From: Castanea sativa
Lineage: Eukaryota; Streptophyta; Magnoliopsida; Fagales; Fagaceae
Direction of reading: 5' to 3'
NCBI RefSeq assembly: GCF_040712315.1
Contig: NC_134017.1
Coordinates: 51,333,636 to 51,397,635, forward strand
Length of the DNA: 64,000 nucleotides
Within the stretch, counting starts at the first letter, position 1; every line of letters begins with the position of its first letter. A program made the translations under genes and the position numbers. Positions 12,997-24,486 of the stretch are shown in pieces. The notes under the pieces were generated by a model, which saw nothing but the letters and a program-made list of their open reading frames with translations, was not told the DNA's origin and did no database searches.

Positions 12997-13247
12997 GTAT
13001 CCGTTTGGATACAACGGCTATGTCCAGCGTTTACTTTCCACATTTTTTTTTTTGAGAAGCGCATTTCAGCAACTTTTGAGAGATTTGAGTGGGTCCTGTG
13101 CATTATTTACGGGATCCACAAACATCTTTTTTTTAACAAAACTTTCATTAAAAATGGGTTCTATGACACTATTCACACATTTACAAATTATTTTGCTATA
13201 ATGTTTTTAGTTTTTATTACAATAAGCGGTATCTAAACACACTCTTA
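12997..13247. mobile_element. MITE (GTGTGTTTGGATA family) nested in the hAT relic
   Basis: It starts TATCCGTTTGGATAC and ends GGTATCTAAACACAC, which is the inverted form of the start of the 9655 copy. Shared internal motifs are CACTATTCACACATTTACAAA and the A/T block before the right end. It is noncoding, about 250 bp. Confidence 0.6.
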
Positions 13248-13562
13248 GTAGAATAGTAATACGGATGTCAAAGATTACATTAAGACTAAAGCAAAAAAAC
13301 AGAAAAAAAAAATTCAATCCAAAAAACAAAAAATGTAACTAAAAGAAAAAACAAAATAAAACATTATATATGTTTGTGAGTGAAGAGTACTACACAAGTT
13401 ATATAATAATAAATAAAAGAATATGCTCCTATTGACGTACTAAATTATATAAAAATACTAGATTCATTTTCAAATACATGCATTACTTATAGAATTTTAC
13501 TAATAATATCCGTTATAGTTGCTTCTGCATAAAGAAGTTTTCAAAATTAAAAAAAATTAATA

Positions 13563-13712
13563 AAATCATATCTGAGATCGACAATGACTCAAGAGAGATT
13601 AAGTGGATTAACTATATTATCAATTGAAAAAGAGATATTAGAAGAATTTGAATACAAAAATTTAATTATTCAATTTGCATCTTAGAAGGCGAAAAAAATA
13701 GATTTTAAATGA
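13563..13712 (+). pseudogene. hAT transposase C-terminal fragment
   Basis: The frame reads TQERLSGLTILSIEKEILEE followed by FEYKNLIIQFAS. This matches the characteristic ERLSGLALLSIE motif of the dimerisation domain of the TTF-type/DUF4371 hAT transposases often labelled zinc finger MYM-type protein 1-like. An in-frame TAG at 13683-13685 interrupts it, and a KAKKIDF end follows before a second stop. No upstream catalytic region is preserved, so it cannot be functional. Confidence 0.65.
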
Positions 13713-13830
13713 AATATATTATAATATAAAAATATAAATATTTATTAATTTAATTAATACATAAATATGAAAGAGGCACTGTTTTAATTGTTGCCTTGGG
13801 CCCTAAAATGTTTGGGGTTAGCCCTGATAC

Positions 13831-16800
13831 TAAAGAGACAATGATATTTATCAACTTCACCATTATTCTTTTGGACTTGGATTAATTTCTTTTGATAAGG
13901 AATTTTGGAAGGACATCTGAGTATTTGAGTGACGTCAAAATTTTTTGTTATTTATTATTGGAACTTGAAATTTGAAGCTTGTGACAGTGGGTCCCTTTTT
14001 TGATAGTTCCTAGGCCCTATGTTGATGTGGGACCTTGGGTTATTGAAACAGAGGTTGGATTGATGTTGGGTGAATTGAACATGGCTCATTGAGGCCTATT
14101 TAGATCGTTATATGAACCAATTTGTGTACAAGACAAATGAACTCCACAAAATATATATGTATTGGCTGAGTAAAAGGAAAAAACAACAAGTACAGAACAT
14201 AAAAATGAGCAATGATGATTATGAATGCTTCAAGAAAGTTATATTTGATTAAGTCAAGAGTCAAAGTACATTTTGTCCCACCTAGTAAGGGTATTCCACA
14301 AGGTCCAATAAGCCTCAAAGATCTCAGACTTGGCTAATCTCTTTTGGGTTCCTAAGACTTGTGAAATTTGAGTCCCTTGAATCCAAGTGGCTCCTCGAAT
14401 ATTTTGTTACAAGACCTTTTACAACACCTCTCTTTGCTCAATGAACTCAACTTAAAACTTAAAACTCTCTTCTTATATATTTGTTGGTCTCTTCTACGTA
14501 AAAATGATGTCTCCCTTATCTTCCTCGCTTCTCCCTTTTTATACTACTCTTGGAGGGCTTTCAAATTATTATTCTCTTCCTTTGTTTTTCTAGGTACCAA
14601 AACCAGTCTCCTTTGTCTAAAACGTTGGTGGCTGGTCCTTTCCTTATTTTTTCTTATTTTGCTCTTTTGGGAACTCGTACCCGAAACTTCATTCACTGAC
14701 TTTCTACTCATAGAAGCTCCTTCCTCAGGACAAATCTAGATTCTCCTTGTCAATGTTCCATAATCTTGTCAATGTTCCATAATCTTCTTCCAAGGCTTTA
14801 AAAGGACATTTCGAAGGTCCTAGGACCTTGATGTTGAAGTTTCTTGGTTTGGCATTTTCCCAGAAATGGGATGGATTCCTCCTTGCAATTATTGGACTTG
14901 GAAAGCTTTTGACCATCCTTCCTTTTACTCCATGTCCTTTGCTTTGCCCTCGGTCCCTCGGTTCCTTCACCGGGTCTTGATCCTTAAGCCATCACTTGTC
15001 CCTATCATTTCTTTCTGCCTCCTAGGAGCTAGACTTTGACAAGACTTCCAACGACTTCTTCCCCTTTTTCCCTTTTTCAAAATATGCATGGCTCATTCCT
15101 AGATCATCCTCTGGACCATCCACATCATACTCAATATTTTCAAATTTTTTTTCCAAGGGACCCACTTCCTAGGGTTGGAGAAATTGGGTTCTCTTCCTTT
15201 CCATACTTCTTTGATTTTCTTTTCTAGTTAGGTCTTTATGGCCTTTCTTATCTTTACAAACTAGGCTTTCTCTTGTTAAGGCCTATGGCCCCCTATCTTA
15301 TCTCCATGGGCTAGACTTCCTTGTCTTCATGGGCTGGACTTCCTTGTCACATTTTGGACCTCAACAGTGACTAATTGACTAATGAGATTGGTTGTGTTAG
15401 CAGGTTCACTACAATCTACAAATTGAGCTTATGGATGAGACTTTATTCCTTATTGGACTGAATTTTGAGCTGAGCTTAGCATCAAACGTTTGCTGCATCA
15501 AAGTTTACCTTTCAAAAATCTTCAGGTTCCAGCGAATTCCAGTTTTTTTTTTTTTGGTTGTTTTTGTTTTAGCATTGGCCTTTTCTCACGGGTAACATGG
15601 TTGTAGTTATACTCCTCATGATAGTCCTTGCTTTGCCCCTTGTACAATGCGCTGTGGGAGGAGAGGCATTCCTCTGTTGCAAAATTCTTATGCCCAAAAT
15701 CATGAACAAATCAAACAATCAATGCTTTTATCAACAACACTCATCAGTCTAGCTAGGCCTTTGGCAACTTCTGAAAGTGCATGCACCTAGCTATTAGTTC
15801 ACAAAGACTATTTGGGGAGCATTTTCTGTATTTTCAAGTTCAGCTGAGTAGGCAAGATATTCCATCTCTTCGTGCAAATTTTTTTAATTTTTCTTTTGCA
15901 CCTACTTCCAAATTCTATTCGACCACTCTACTCCATCTATAGCCCATCTTCAAAGATTTGGCCTAGCGCCTAGGCATATTCACTTTTTACAAAAAAATCT
16001 TTCGATCCTTGGTAAGGACCATGTAATGCGATTCTCAGCCTGTTGTCCTCACACAAGAATTCTTTGGATCACCTTTAAATCCTCTTGCTGGAAAACTTGA
16101 TGATGCAGTTCTAGGTGCCACCAAGAATGCAAATTTACTATATCCCCCACCTTTATTAAAAAAAACAAAAGAAATTTTGATTTGTACAAAATAAATCACA
16201 TTATCTTTAAGAACGGAGCTAGAATTTTGAGTTAGAGGGTGAAAATCTGATGACTACAATTGTTAATTTTGGCTGACTTGTAATGTCATTTGGGCTAATC
16301 TGTGGAGGGAGGTCAAGTTTTATTTTCCTTGAACCCAATTAAAATTAGGCCGAATATATTTATAAATGTCTTTGTTTTATGTAACTCACGGGCTAGAGCT
16401 CCCTTGGCCTCTAGTGTGGCTCTGTCCCTACCTATCTTACGCCTTCTCATCCTCAAAAAGAAAGAAAACATGTCTCAAACTAACGTTCTCAATATCTTAA
16501 TAATCATATCATTTGATGCTAACCACTTGCATAGATTATGTTCAACACTTTATGTTGGGCTAATGATTAAATCGCCTACCATGTTAAAATATGTTTTCTG
16601 TCACATCCCTCTCATATTCTAACTAAGAATCCACTTTGCTAGCATACCATTCGTGGACAATTTATGTTGCTTTGGTTAAGTTGGCACTATCATTTCGATT
16701 TGCGAATTGAAGGGAGAACGTTTAAGTCCAACCATATTTGTATTTGTTTCCAGCCCAAAACAAAAAATCTATATTCGTACCTAACCTTGGATTACCCATT

Positions 16801-17329
16801 TCAAATCAAATGTCGTCAAAACTTTTAGATGGGAAAATTTGGCAATTTCATTCTTCTACACATTAATGGCATGAAATTGTAATCTTTTGAGTTTCCAAAA
16901 TCCATGCCATTTGCTCTTTTGATATAAAGTGAGGTCTTGAGGGGTCATGGGAACAATGGGCCAATGGTTTCATTCATATGGGATTTTTATTAGTTGGTTG
17001 ATATGTAGCTAACAATTACTAGAGTTCAAAAGGATTAGTCACACATTCAGGGAAGTTAGTTACAGGTTACAGCTAACTTTATCTGAAAATATTTGCCACA
17101 GTTAGAATTTTGCTTAAGTGCTTATATAGTTCATACACAACGACTTGACAATTTAAATCCGTGAACAAACCAGCACAATTTGGAGTTAGCTAGGGATGAC
17201 AATAGAATTGGGTCAGATCTTGAACACCTCCAAACTTTTATAAAAACCCATGGGTGGAGAGAGAGAGAGAGATAGAGATAGATATATATGTATATAAATA
17301 ACATGTGTAAAAATTATACTATATATGTA

Positions 17330-17396
<67 letters not shown>

Positions 17397-17880
17397 TAAA
17401 ATATATACATGTTCGGACCTTGGGGGTGTCTTAGGGGTGAGCAAAACCCATTCCCATCGCGTCCCTTCTTCCGAGTAAAGAAAATAAGTTGGTGGTGTGG
17501 AGTGGGGTAGGGGAGTTTTTATGTCATCCTCTCTTGGAGTACTACACTTCTTTTGTAAAAGTAGTTTGAAATTAAAATTAGTTTTGTTGAAGGTTTGTTC
17601 AGAAAGACGTTTGCATGCATGCTTTATGACATGCTGGGGAAAACTCTGGGAACACTTTTCCAATCATCTTTAATATTGAAATTTTGTCCTTAATTTTCTT
17701 GTCACTTAAGTCGAACTTTTCTTTAGATGATACAATTAACCTAGCTAATTCTATATATCTAAATTCAACTAAGCATTGATTTGACATTATCTTAATATAA
17801 TTAGTTTTAAAAACTGTGGGTAAATGTTAATAATTTGTTTCTATTATAACTTTTTTTTTTTATAGAATGGTTTCTATTAT
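13831..17880. other. Unassigned intergenic DNA
   Basis: No conserved protein domain was recognised in any frame. A 123-residue frame (14368-14739 on +) is leucine- and serine-rich with no motif I know. Short imperfect repeats such as GGGCTAGACTTCCTTGTC / GGGCTGGACTTCCTTGTC occur at 15309-15350. A TA array lies at about 17341-17392. The content looks like old, unannotated repeat DNA, but I cannot name a family. Confidence 0.5.
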
Positions 17881-18262
17881 AACTTAAAAATATATATTTT
17901 TTATCTTTCAAATAATTAAAAAAGATAAATTTTAAAAATAAGCAGTAATTGTAATTTCTTTTTTGAGCATGTAAGGAAAAAAATCCTAAAATCTTTTTGA
18001 ATTCAAAATAAAATTTGTTACTTGACATTTACCTTATTTCTAAATAAAGTTACCTTTCATTAATGAGAATAACTTAAAAATATATATTTTTTATCTTTCA
18101 AATAATTAAAAAAAGATAAGTTTTAAAAATAAGCAGTAATTGTAATTTCTTGTTTGAGCGTGTAAGGAAAAAAAATCCTAATATCTTTTTGAATTCAAAA
18201 TAAAATTTGTTATTTGACATTTACCTTATTTCTAAATAAAGTTACCTTTCATTAATAAGAAT
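17881..18262. repeat. 190-bp tandem duplication
   Basis: The block starting AACTTAAAAATATATATTTT at 17881 recurs at 18071, exactly 190 bp later. The two copies stay closely similar through the shared end AAAGTTACCTTTCATTAAT. Only scattered substitutions and one-base length changes in A runs separate them. It is noncoding and AT-rich. Confidence 0.85.
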
Positions 18263-18745
18263 ATTTTTGAACTACAGAAAAGTTCAGTTGAAAGAGGGGA
18301 ATTTTCTTCTACATAGTATAGACAAACATCTAACCTTTTTATGTAAAGTCGATATTTGAAATTAGGATATCATGTTTATATTAAGAGGTTTCAAGTTTTA
18401 TTTATTTATTTTTATATCTTTAAATATAGTGTTAGATCATCATTATATATAATATACCATTAAGTCATTGGTGTTTGTGTTATCTTATCATTATAATCAC
18501 TCACGTTTGGAAATTTTCCACAATAATTACATAAAATTTAGTGTTTGATTCACATACGAGTGTTTTGGTGTTCATATTGTTAAATGAATATTTAGATTCA
18601 ATCATGGTGAAGTCGAATATATAATATGATATATATATCAGATCACCATACAAAATGCGCACTAAATCGATAAAGACACTATTGCCACTGCCAGTGCTCA
18701 AGCCCCACTACCAGTGCTATGACATATTACATTCAGTTTTGGCCA

Positions 18746-21700
18746 TCAATTAGCACTGTCGGCTTCTCCGTTTTTGATCCTCATATACTCTAAATATGTC
18801 CTTCCATTGAGGCTCCGAGAGAAGAAATCCTTGACATACTTTTCCATTCCCACCCTTCTAAATAATGGTGGGTTATTTGGGTTTAACATACTACTTGCTG
18901 GCCCAAATTCCGCCTCGAATTTTGGGTTGAAGAACATAGCAATGGAGAGCCTTTCTTTCTCTGAATTTACATTCGCTCTGTGCTCAATGCTGTTATAGAG
19001 ACCATTGCTCAAAATCTGCAAAAAGTACAAATTAGACAGATATATATACTAGTCGAAAAATACACATGATAGATAATCTAATATTAAAGTGTGCATTTGG
19101 CTCAAAATTAAAAAGCCAGTTTATTTTTGCTATTATTTATGGGTGTTACTGCACTTTTAATACTATTTATAAGTCCTACCGTATTATTTTAACTAATTTT
19201 TACTTTTATTTACAATATTTTCAGCAAAAAATTTTCTATTAAAAAAAATAAGCAGATTCCAAATCGACCTAAGTTTTTATTTGTCTTAAAATTTTGGGTT
19301 AAACTTTCTAAGCTTGCTACATTCATGTTATTATATTTGTCTTACTGTTGTTTCTTATTATATATCCCTCGTCATTAGTTTGGTGTCTTCATGTGGAGTT
19401 TTAGTGATAAGGCAGAGAAGGACGTGTGAGGAATAACTCCATATATACTTATGGCTGTGCTTACTGTATTTTTTGTGGCATTCTGTGCTCTAGATGAGCT
19501 GGCTCCCAAATCACACAAAGTCTTACACTTGGATGGAACATTGGTTATGTCAGTGCCCTTACAGCTGTGTGACACCACTCCTGTGGTAGAATAGAAAGAT
19601 GTCTGTTGTACTTGATTCTTGATTAGAACAAGATCCATCTCTATTTCATTTGAAATCTAGAGAGTCTACTTGTTTCACGGTTGCAATTTTATTTTATAAT
19701 ATTCGACAATATACAAAGTGCCATATCATAATAATTATCGTCACAGTAAGACCCTTGAGATAACCATCTTTCTCATAATTAGTTTTTGCATTGCTTATTA
19801 CAAAATTTGAATGTTGAATATTTTGTGTTGGTCATGAGCTAGTTAGACATTCTTATTTTGTGTGAAACCAGACAAGCATTTTTTGTCCCGCGATGTTGCA
19901 TTTTTTGTAGAGAACATACATGGACGGGCACATGGTCTAATTACAGGATTTGGGTTGGAAAAATTATTGTCTATATATTTAATTTAGATGCATTTCATAG
20001 TTTAAATTGAATATTACAATTCTAAAAAATCTAATGTCACATCATTTGAACTTACACGACAAATTCTGTTAGATTTAGAAAATAAAACCTTAATCCTAAT
20101 TTCAAGTTTGAAATAGAAATAATCATGTTCCATTGGAATTTTCAGTGTTAGAGTTACCATATGTTATTGAAAGGTCATGATTTTTAATCAGAAAGTTGTG
20201 TAATAAATATTCAGAAAAAGTAAGTTGTTCAATAAATCATTATTTAGGGAAATCACATGTTACGTGACTTGTAGGCAACATAGAATATTCATATAATACC
20301 TTGTTTGAAGACCTTTTTAGCAAAGAAAGAGGTTTGGATATGATAACGAAGGTTTCCATAAAAAAAAAAAGTAATACTAGATATATAAACTATTTTATAA
20401 AAAGATTTACAAATTGTTGATGTGATAAATGATTATTAGTAAATGAGAAGGTGATGTTAATGATGGGTCTAAATGAAAACCAATAAATAGCTAGCCACAA
20501 TATCAATTTGTAAAAATGTTGTAAAATAATTTATGTTTGTAACATTACTTTTTCACAAAGTAGACTAAGTGTGCGTTTGGGAAGCGCGTTTTGTGCTTCC
20601 CAAACGCACGTTTTGCGTTTCAGTACTTTTTTTTTGAGTCGAAAAGTTTGACTTTTTCCGTGAACAGTGCACATCGTGCATTGTTTATAGACCCACAAAT
20701 TTCACTTTTTAACAACTTTTTTATTAAAAATAGGTCTCACGATACTATTCACACATTAAAAATTATTTTATTATAATATTTTTTAATTTTTTATTTTCAA
20801 TTTTCAATTTCAGCTGCATCGAACTAAATTCAATGTACCATAAATAACTTTTGAAAGGAAGGGAAAGAAAGAACAGAGTGTCAAACCTCTAGAATGTCTC
20901 CTATATTCACAACAAAGGCATTTGGGAGGAAATTCACGGGAATCCAAACACCATCTTTCTTTATTTGAAAACCTTCGACTCCATTAACTTGGTGGAGGAT
21001 GGTGATACCAGCTGCATCTGAGTGAGGTGTGAGACCTACAACCTGCTCTGGCTGTGGGCATGGAGGATAGTAGGTCATCCTCACAGATTGCATCCCATCT
21101 TCGAACAACTCCCCCATCTCTCCCATTTCCATCTCTAGGAGCTCTCCCAAATAACCAAAAAGTTGCATAGCAAGTCTTTGTGACTCCAATAAGTAAGCCT
21201 CCAAAGTTTCTCTAATGAAAACAGAGAATCAGTTTAGTGACCCAAAACTTAAGCTTAAAAAAAGAAAGAAGGGGAAAGCTACAAATTTTACTAAAACAAA
21301 CTTATATAACAATAAATATAATTGATGCTACTTTAACAAAATTAAAAGTAACTATATATATATATATATTGTGATTAACGATGTATTAGTTTGTAAAGGT
21401 TATGAAAAAAAAAAAGATAAATGAGAGAGAGAGAGAGTGAGAGAGGGAACCTCAAAGATGATGGGAGCTCTGGAAAGAGATAAGGCTTTCGTCTATGAAG
21501 AGGGTTTATTATCATATAGACCCTATCACCCCAGTCAAGCCTTTGGTTATCGGATCGGACCACGGTTCCATAGCCTTCAACATCTCCTGGCCTTATCTTG
21601 TACTTCATTTTTTCTTCCAAAGGAAGCTTGAAGAATCCCTCAATCTCATCATTCAGCTTCTCCAAGAGTGAAGAGCTAACTCCATGATTGACCAACTGCT

Positions 21701-22136
21701 CAACAACAATATGACAACTATTAGGTTGTTTACTTGAGATGAAAGTTAAAATATCTTTTCCAATGCATGCAGCCAAGTAAAATTTACAAAGACACATGAA
21801 TTTCACAAAAAGTGAAATGTAAGCCCAAACTATCATGTTTGTTAATGAATTGAAAACTAATTAAAAATAATAGTTGAGAAAAAAAACCTGAAAGAGACCC
21901 AATTCTTTGCAACATTCATGCAACTTCTTTTTTTCCAAGTCTTTGGTTTCTAGGGAAACAAGTTGTTTCATGTCGATTGTGGGGATTGGTATAGGGGTTT
22001 CTAGGCTTGGAGAGTCTTGACCAACGCGAACATAGCGTTCTGGGACTGTGACTTTGGGGTCTTTGGCGAGCTCTTCCTCGATGCTCAGGACTAAATGAGA
22101 AGAACTAGCTAGACACACTGTCTGTGAAGATGCCAT
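18746..22136 (-). CDS. 2-oxoglutarate/Fe(II)-dependent dioxygenase, SRG1-like (copy 1)
   Basis: A soluble enzyme that uses Fe(II), O2 and 2-oxoglutarate to hydroxylate, demethylate or desaturate a small molecule; the substrate cannot be read from sequence. Exons on -: 22136-21888, 21695-21451, 21211-20887, 19015-18746, giving 362 aa, the normal family length. The DIOX_N region is residues about 50-160 ([29 protein letters not shown]). The catalytic 2OG-FeII_Oxy domain has [14 protein letters not shown] [10 protein letters not shown], the iron ligands His228, Asp230 and His285 (THPHSD-like TPHSD; SIEHR), and the 2-oxoglutarate-binding Arg295-x-Ser297. All motifs are present, so the enzyme should be active. 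It resembles the SRG1/codeine O-demethylase-like clade. Intron 3 (19016-20886, 1.9 kb) is swollen by MITE-like insertions. A paralogue with identical exon design lies at 59477-62918. Confidence 0.94.
19089..19272. mobile_element. MITE-like element in dioxygenase copy 1, intron 3
   Basis: Left end GTGTGCATTTGGCTC and right end CAGATTCCAAATCGACCTA are inverted relatives. The interior carries TATTTATGGGTGTTACTGC and TTTTCAGCAAAAAATTTTC, typical of short hAT-like MITEs of dicot trees. It has no reading frame. Related to, but not the same subfamily as, the element at 20569. Confidence 0.5.
20372..20555. mobile_element. Short inverted-repeat element in dioxygenase copy 1, intron 3
   Basis: Arms AACTATTTTATAAAAAG-ATTTACAAATTG on the left and CAATTTGTAAAAATG-TTGTAAAATAATTT on the right are inverted repeats around a central noncoding segment (TGATGTG and CACAATA facing each other). 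The size and lack of coding fit a MITE. The borders are approximate. Confidence 0.45.
20569..20815. mobile_element. MITE (GTGTGTTTGGATA family) in dioxygenase copy 1, intron 3
   Basis: It begins GTGTGCGTTTGGGAAGCGCG and shares TGAACAGTGCACATCGTGCA and ACTATTCACACATTAAAAA with the copies at 9655, 12997 and 22212. Its first 40 bp also form an internal hairpin (CGTTTGGGAAGC / GCTTCCCAAACG). The right border is uncertain. Confidence 0.55.
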
Positions 22137-22188
22137 TGCTTAATTTGCTGATCCAAGTGCACCTACTATTATCATGGTGTGATGTGTA

Positions 22189-22197
22189 CTTATATAG
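22189..22197 (-). promoter_or_regulatory. TATA box of dioxygenase copy 1
   Basis: CTATATAAG on - lies about 53 bp upstream of the start codon at 22136. The paralogue has a TATA box at nearly the same distance, so the core promoter layout seems to have been duplicated with the gene. Confidence 0.55.
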
Positions 22198-22211
22198 ATA
22201 GATAATTTTTG

Positions 22212-22470
22212 CAACAACGGCTCTGTTTGGATATAACTCTGTTTGGATAGAACTTATTGCTGAAAACTAAAAATATTGTAGTAAAATATTTTTTAAAGGT
22301 GTGAATAGTGGGGTAGGACCTATTTTTAATGAAAATGTTGCTAAATATTGAAAATTGTGATCCCGTGAACAGTACACAGATGCACTGTTCATAGTAAAAA
22401 GTCAACAAATGTGACTTCAAAACACGCTGCTTGAAAATACAGACGTGAAAACGCTCTATCCAAACCCATT
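22212..22470. mobile_element. MITE (GTGTGTTTGGATA family) just upstream of dioxygenase copy 1
   Basis: Left end CTCTGTTTGGATATAACTC (partly repeated as CTCTGTTTGGATAGAAC) and right end CGCTCTATCCAAACCCA are inverted repeats. The interior shares TTGCTGAAAACTAAAAAT, GTGAATAGTG and CGTGAACAGTACAC with the other family members, here in one or the other orientation. It lies within 80 bp of the gene's start codon, immediately upstream of the TATA box. Confidence 0.6.
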
Positions 22471-24414
22471 AAACGTGTGTCAAATAAACTAGCTAGTACT
22501 AGCTATTACAAGGTTATTGAAGAAATATCTATATACCAGAGTGGGAAAGCTCATAAAGAAATGGAAGAAAAGTCAACCTAGAATGGAGGAGAAAAGTGAA
22601 ATAGAAAAGGCCAGGAACTTTTTTTCTTTGTGGGTTAAAAAAGGAAACATGTGATACCTATCAGGGAGAGAATTGTGGGTTAAGTCAGAAAGTCAAGAAT
22701 TATACCTTTACTGATATAATTTTTTTTTGCTTTCAGAGATAAGCGAGAGAGGGTGAGATTTGAACCAAAGTTTTTCATTGGTCAATTCAGATAGAGGAAA
22801 AGTCGAGTAAAGTTATTCGGCTAACTTTACTTTAATCCTCTTTACTCCCTCTCCATTTAAACCAACCATAATAGAAAGATTTGAGCTATAACATTGACAA
22901 GACTCTGGTTTCATTAGTATAATTTTCTCTCTCTTTTACTATTTATTCTAATAAAGAAATTATCAAAAAATAGAAGTAGATTGATAGAAGTTTTATTTGT
23001 CTTGTCTTGTAAAAGGTTACTAATTAGTTGGTACAATCTCTTTATCATTGTACCGGAGATAATATCTTTTACCAGGAGAAGGGAGATTAGGGAGAAGAGT
23101 AGAACAATCTGTCTCATTATTCGCTCACAAAGACAATGGTCCCCTAATAGACCCCCCTCTAAAAGGGGAAAAAAATCCATTTGTCTTTAAAAGCTTGTGA
23201 ATATTACATGAAAGAGGTCCTGGAATTAATCTATTGATAATTATAGTTTATGTGAAACCTCATGTTCTTGTCTAGCCTGTAACGGTGAAATTAATTAGAA
23301 AAAGAAAATAAAATGTAGCTTTAAATCATCAATTGACTAAACAAAAGGGCAACAAATCACAACAGGGTAGTGAAAGGCCTTTTTGGTACATTGAAGATAA
23401 CAAACAATAAATAATTGGTGCAACTTATATATTCGATATTTTCATATCGTGTAGCTGTGAAGCAATCTTTAATTTGATAGAGAAATACCTTTAAATTAAA
23501 GGGTATATACTATACAACGCCTAATTCTGCCACCACTTAGGAATGCGTCCATTGACGTGCAAGAGAGGAAAATTGAAAATTAAAAAAAAAAGAAAAAAAG
23601 AAAAGATAAAAAGAATGGGTGGGTGGTCTTGCAAAAGTTGGAACTGTTCAAATTCAAAGGTTGAATGAATGCTCTGAAGGGAAAAAAAAAGCAAATGCAT
23701 CATGTGCTAAATAATTAAAACCTATCTTCTAGATGATAAATCATCTCCGTGATTAACATTTGTTTGACATTTAAATGCAAGTTTAGAAACAGTAACTGAT
23801 ACTTTAATCCAAAAAAGAAAAAGTGGCTAATACTTTTCGGTAAGAAAACAGTATGAAAGAGCATTTGCTTTTGGGTTATGACAAAGAACAATCTTAGTGT
23901 GTGCGTCTTTTTTTTTTTTTTTTTTCTTTTCTCTTTTTTTAATATATATATATTTATTTATTATAAATCGTTAAAACAAGTGGGGAGATGAATTCGAAAT
24001 CCTATTTTTTTTATGAGAGAAAGATGCAATTTACATCTGTTAACTTTGCCCAAGAATCATTTTAATCAATTAAGTTTGAAGTTGGTCATTTTAGTCCATT
24101 AATTTTAGCCCAAAATTATTTTAATCCTTTAGGCTTGAAAATAGTCATTTAAATCTAGTAAATTTATCAAAAAATCATTTTAACGTTGTATATGTTAATT
24201 TATATATGTCATGTTATCTTAATATAATTGTATAAGATATTATCAAAATAAATTAAATTATCATTTAATATATATATATATATATATATGCAATTTTTAG
24301 TTGTGTTTTAAAGTTAAAAAAAAAAAGTGAACGAAGAAGATGATGTTTAATTTTATTAATTCATTCACTTACTTACCCAATAAAAATGTAAAAAAAAAAA
24401 AAGTATATGTGATG

Positions 24415-24416
<2 letters not shown>

Positions 24417-24484
<68 letters not shown>
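24417..24484. repeat. (ATT)n microsatellite
   Basis: An uninterrupted ATT trinucleotide array of about 22 units. It is likely polymorphic in length. Confidence 0.95.

Positions 24485-24486
<2 letters not shown>

Larger units (their letters stand above)
12270..13830 (+). mobile_element. Relic of an hAT-type (TTF/DUF4371) DNA transposon
   Basis: The ends carry the inverted look of this group: AGGTCCCCAAATGAAAGGGTGGCCCC near 12308-12333 and CCTTGGGCCCTAAAATG...GGGGTTAGCCCTG near 13795-13826. Between them, at 13563-13712, is the C-terminal dimerisation end of an hAT transposase. The rest of the transposase is missing, so this is an internally deleted copy, later invaded by a MITE at 12997-13247. 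The exact borders and the 8-bp target duplication could not be fixed. Confidence 0.55.

Noticed and set aside
14368..14739. 123-codon Leu/Ser-rich frame on +
   Set aside because: Hydrophobic composition arises from T-rich DNA; no motif, no splice context and no related sequence in the window.
19375..19638. 87-codon frame on - inside intron 3 of dioxygenase copy 1
   Set aside because: Ordinary-looking composition but no domain I recognise, and it sits in an intron with several transposon insertions. It could be a captured fragment, but there is no evidence.
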